A stretch of 64,000 bases of DNA from Streptomyces griseorubiginosus. Lineage in GTDB: Bacteria > Actinomycetota > Actinomycetes > Streptomycetales > Streptomycetaceae. How positions within the stretch are numbered: the stretch's first letter is position 1; each line of letters begins with the position of its first letter. Both the position numbers and the translations under genes were made by a program. Where the stretch lies: assembly GCF_001514195.1 (NCBI RefSeq), contig NZ_KQ948739.1, positions 175,304 to 239,303 on the forward strand. The letters are read 5' to 3'. Shown in pieces: positions 63,263-64,000 of the stretch. Under the pieces are notes generated by a model that saw nothing but the letters and a program-made list of their open reading frames with translations, made no database searches and was not told the DNA's origin.

Positions 63263-64000
63263 CTACAGGGGCACGCGCAGTGCGCCGTCGATCAGTTCGG
63301 CTGCCTCGGACGTGCCCGCGCAGCCGCTCCGGACCAGATGCTCACGGACCGCTCTGAGTCTGTCGCGCAGGCGCTGGGACTCCATTCCCCGTGCCTGTTC
63401 CGCCATCTGCACGGCGGTGGCCACCGCCTTGTCGGCGTTGCCCTGGCGCAGTTCGATCGTGCTGAGCATCGCGAGCCGGTGCACCCGGCCCCGGTCGTGG
63501 GCGGGGTTGTCGACGGCGGCCGCGGCGTGCGCGGCGGCGGCCGCGAGTTCACCGAGACTGAGCAGCGCCTCCGCCACCTGGACGTTGACGAGTCCCGGCT
63601 GGACATAGCCCGTCTCGTCGGGTTCGTATCCGCGCCGGATGCGTTCGGCGGCCTGCTCGGCCCGCCGGATGCAGGACAGCGCGGTGGTGCCGTCGCCGAG
63701 GTGGGCGTACGCCTTGGCCTGCATCGCGTAGAGGTCGCAGGCGAGCGCGGGGGTGATGTGCTTGCCGGCGGCCCGCAGCGCGGCCTCGGCGAAGGCGACC
63801 GCCTGGCGGTACTCCCGCATGAACAGGGACTGGTTGACCAGCAGCGCGATCACATAGGCGCCGAGCCCCCTGTCCCCGCTGGCCTTGGCGAGCCTGAGGG
63901 CCTGGTGGAAGTAGCGCTGGGCGAGACCGTGCGCGTCGGAGTCGTAGGCGCAGATGCCGGCGACGGCCACCAGCCCGCCGGTGGCCCGGTGCAGTTGGCG
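63263..64000 (-). CDS. TPR-containing transcription regulator, C-terminal part (runs off the window)
   Basis: The frame is open to the right edge, so the N-terminal part, probably a helix-turn-helix domain, is outside. The visible 245 or so residues are tetratricopeptide-like helical repeats: AQRYFHQALRLAKASGDR, YRQAVAFAEAALRAAGKHI, AYAHLGDGTTALSCIRRAEQAAERI, LVNVQVAEALLSLGELAAAAAHA and MLSTIELRQGNADKAVATAV. This is the common layout of large Streptomyces regulators of development or metabolism. The C-terminus ends normally at TAG/stop 63263. Identity of the regulator cannot be fixed without the N-terminal half. Confidence 0.8.
   Translation of the reverse strand, partial: RQLHRATGGLVAVAGICAYDSDAHGLAQRYFHQALRLAKASGDRGLGAYVIALLVNQSLFMREYRQAVAFAEAALRAAGKHITPALACDLYAMQAKAYAHLGDGTTALSCIRRAEQAAERIRRGYEPDETGYVQPGLVNVQVAEALLSLGELAAAAAHAAAAVDNPAHDRGRVHRLAMLSTIELRQGNADKAVATAVQMAEQARGMESQRLRDRLRAVREHLVRSGCAGTSEAAELIDGALRVPL

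Overview
The window is about 64 kb of very GC-rich DNA with actinomycete gene style: many GTG and TTG starts, 4-nt stop/start overlaps, long G/C hairpins as terminators. SsgB (a sporulation protein restricted to morphologically complex actinomycetes), Tat-type signal peptides, a GltC-free argCJBDR operon, MocR regulators and many GNAT proteins point to Streptomyces. From memory, the order ssgB - cobA/cobT - metQIN - ECF sigma - glpQ - argH - argRDBJC matches the core region of the S. coelicolor chromosome around SCO1541 to SCO1580. I see no insertion sequence, prophage or CRISPR array; this is core chromosome.

Layout. 1-2.7 kb: the end of a LacI-type-operator-controlled sugar ABC transporter and a tRNA-Val(CAC). 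2.8-12.6 kb: housekeeping and sporulation genes (PGPGW membrane protein, ssgB, CGNR zinc-finger protein, a 50-residue membrane peptide, a DsbA-like oxidoreductase, pabB/pabC-like genes), then a tRNA cluster Gly-Cys-Val-Val-Val. 12.7-22.6 kb: a membrane Ser/Thr kinase, a SpoU-type RNA methyltransferase and corrin genes (cysG/cobA-like, a giant BluB-CobT fusion, cobL). 22.7-25.5 kb: methionine ABC importer metQ-metI-metN. 25.7-33.9 kb: HAD phosphatase, small membrane proteins, an ECF sigma factor, a secreted glycerophosphodiesterase, an acyltransferase, a TetR-MFS pair with a striking operator, and an aldo/keto reductase. 34-36.6 kb: argH with ARG boxes and a secreted repeat protein.

36.7-44.6 kb: a PNPOx-like protein, a two-component system and, divergent from it, a five-gene flavin electron-transfer cluster: two heme/FAD ferric-reductase-like membrane proteins, two membrane-anchored FMN-carrier proteins (one and two flavinylation sites) and the flavin transferase ApbE. 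An array of 11-bp-phased repeats lies between the two transcription units. I consider this the most interesting system in the window. 44.7-49.5 kb: the arginine operon argC-argJ-argB-argD-argR (minus strand) behind ARG boxes. 49.5-63.2 kb: a YfhO-type membrane protein, GH51-like arabinofuranosidase, a histidine-phosphatase-fold protein without its histidines, a MocR regulator and EamA exporter with overlapping start codons, DUF1918, a GHL10-type glycosidase, a 3-hydroxyacyl-CoA dehydrogenase, a small coiled-coil membrane protein and a Nudix hydrolase. At the right edge is the C-terminal part of a TPR regulator.

Two sequence-scale patterns cross the window. (i) At least seven copies of a dispersed intergenic repeat, in two related forms, sit at gene 3' ends and in two cases supply the stop codon. 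(ii) At four convergent gene junctions a 24-40 bp segment that includes a stop codon is tandemly duplicated.
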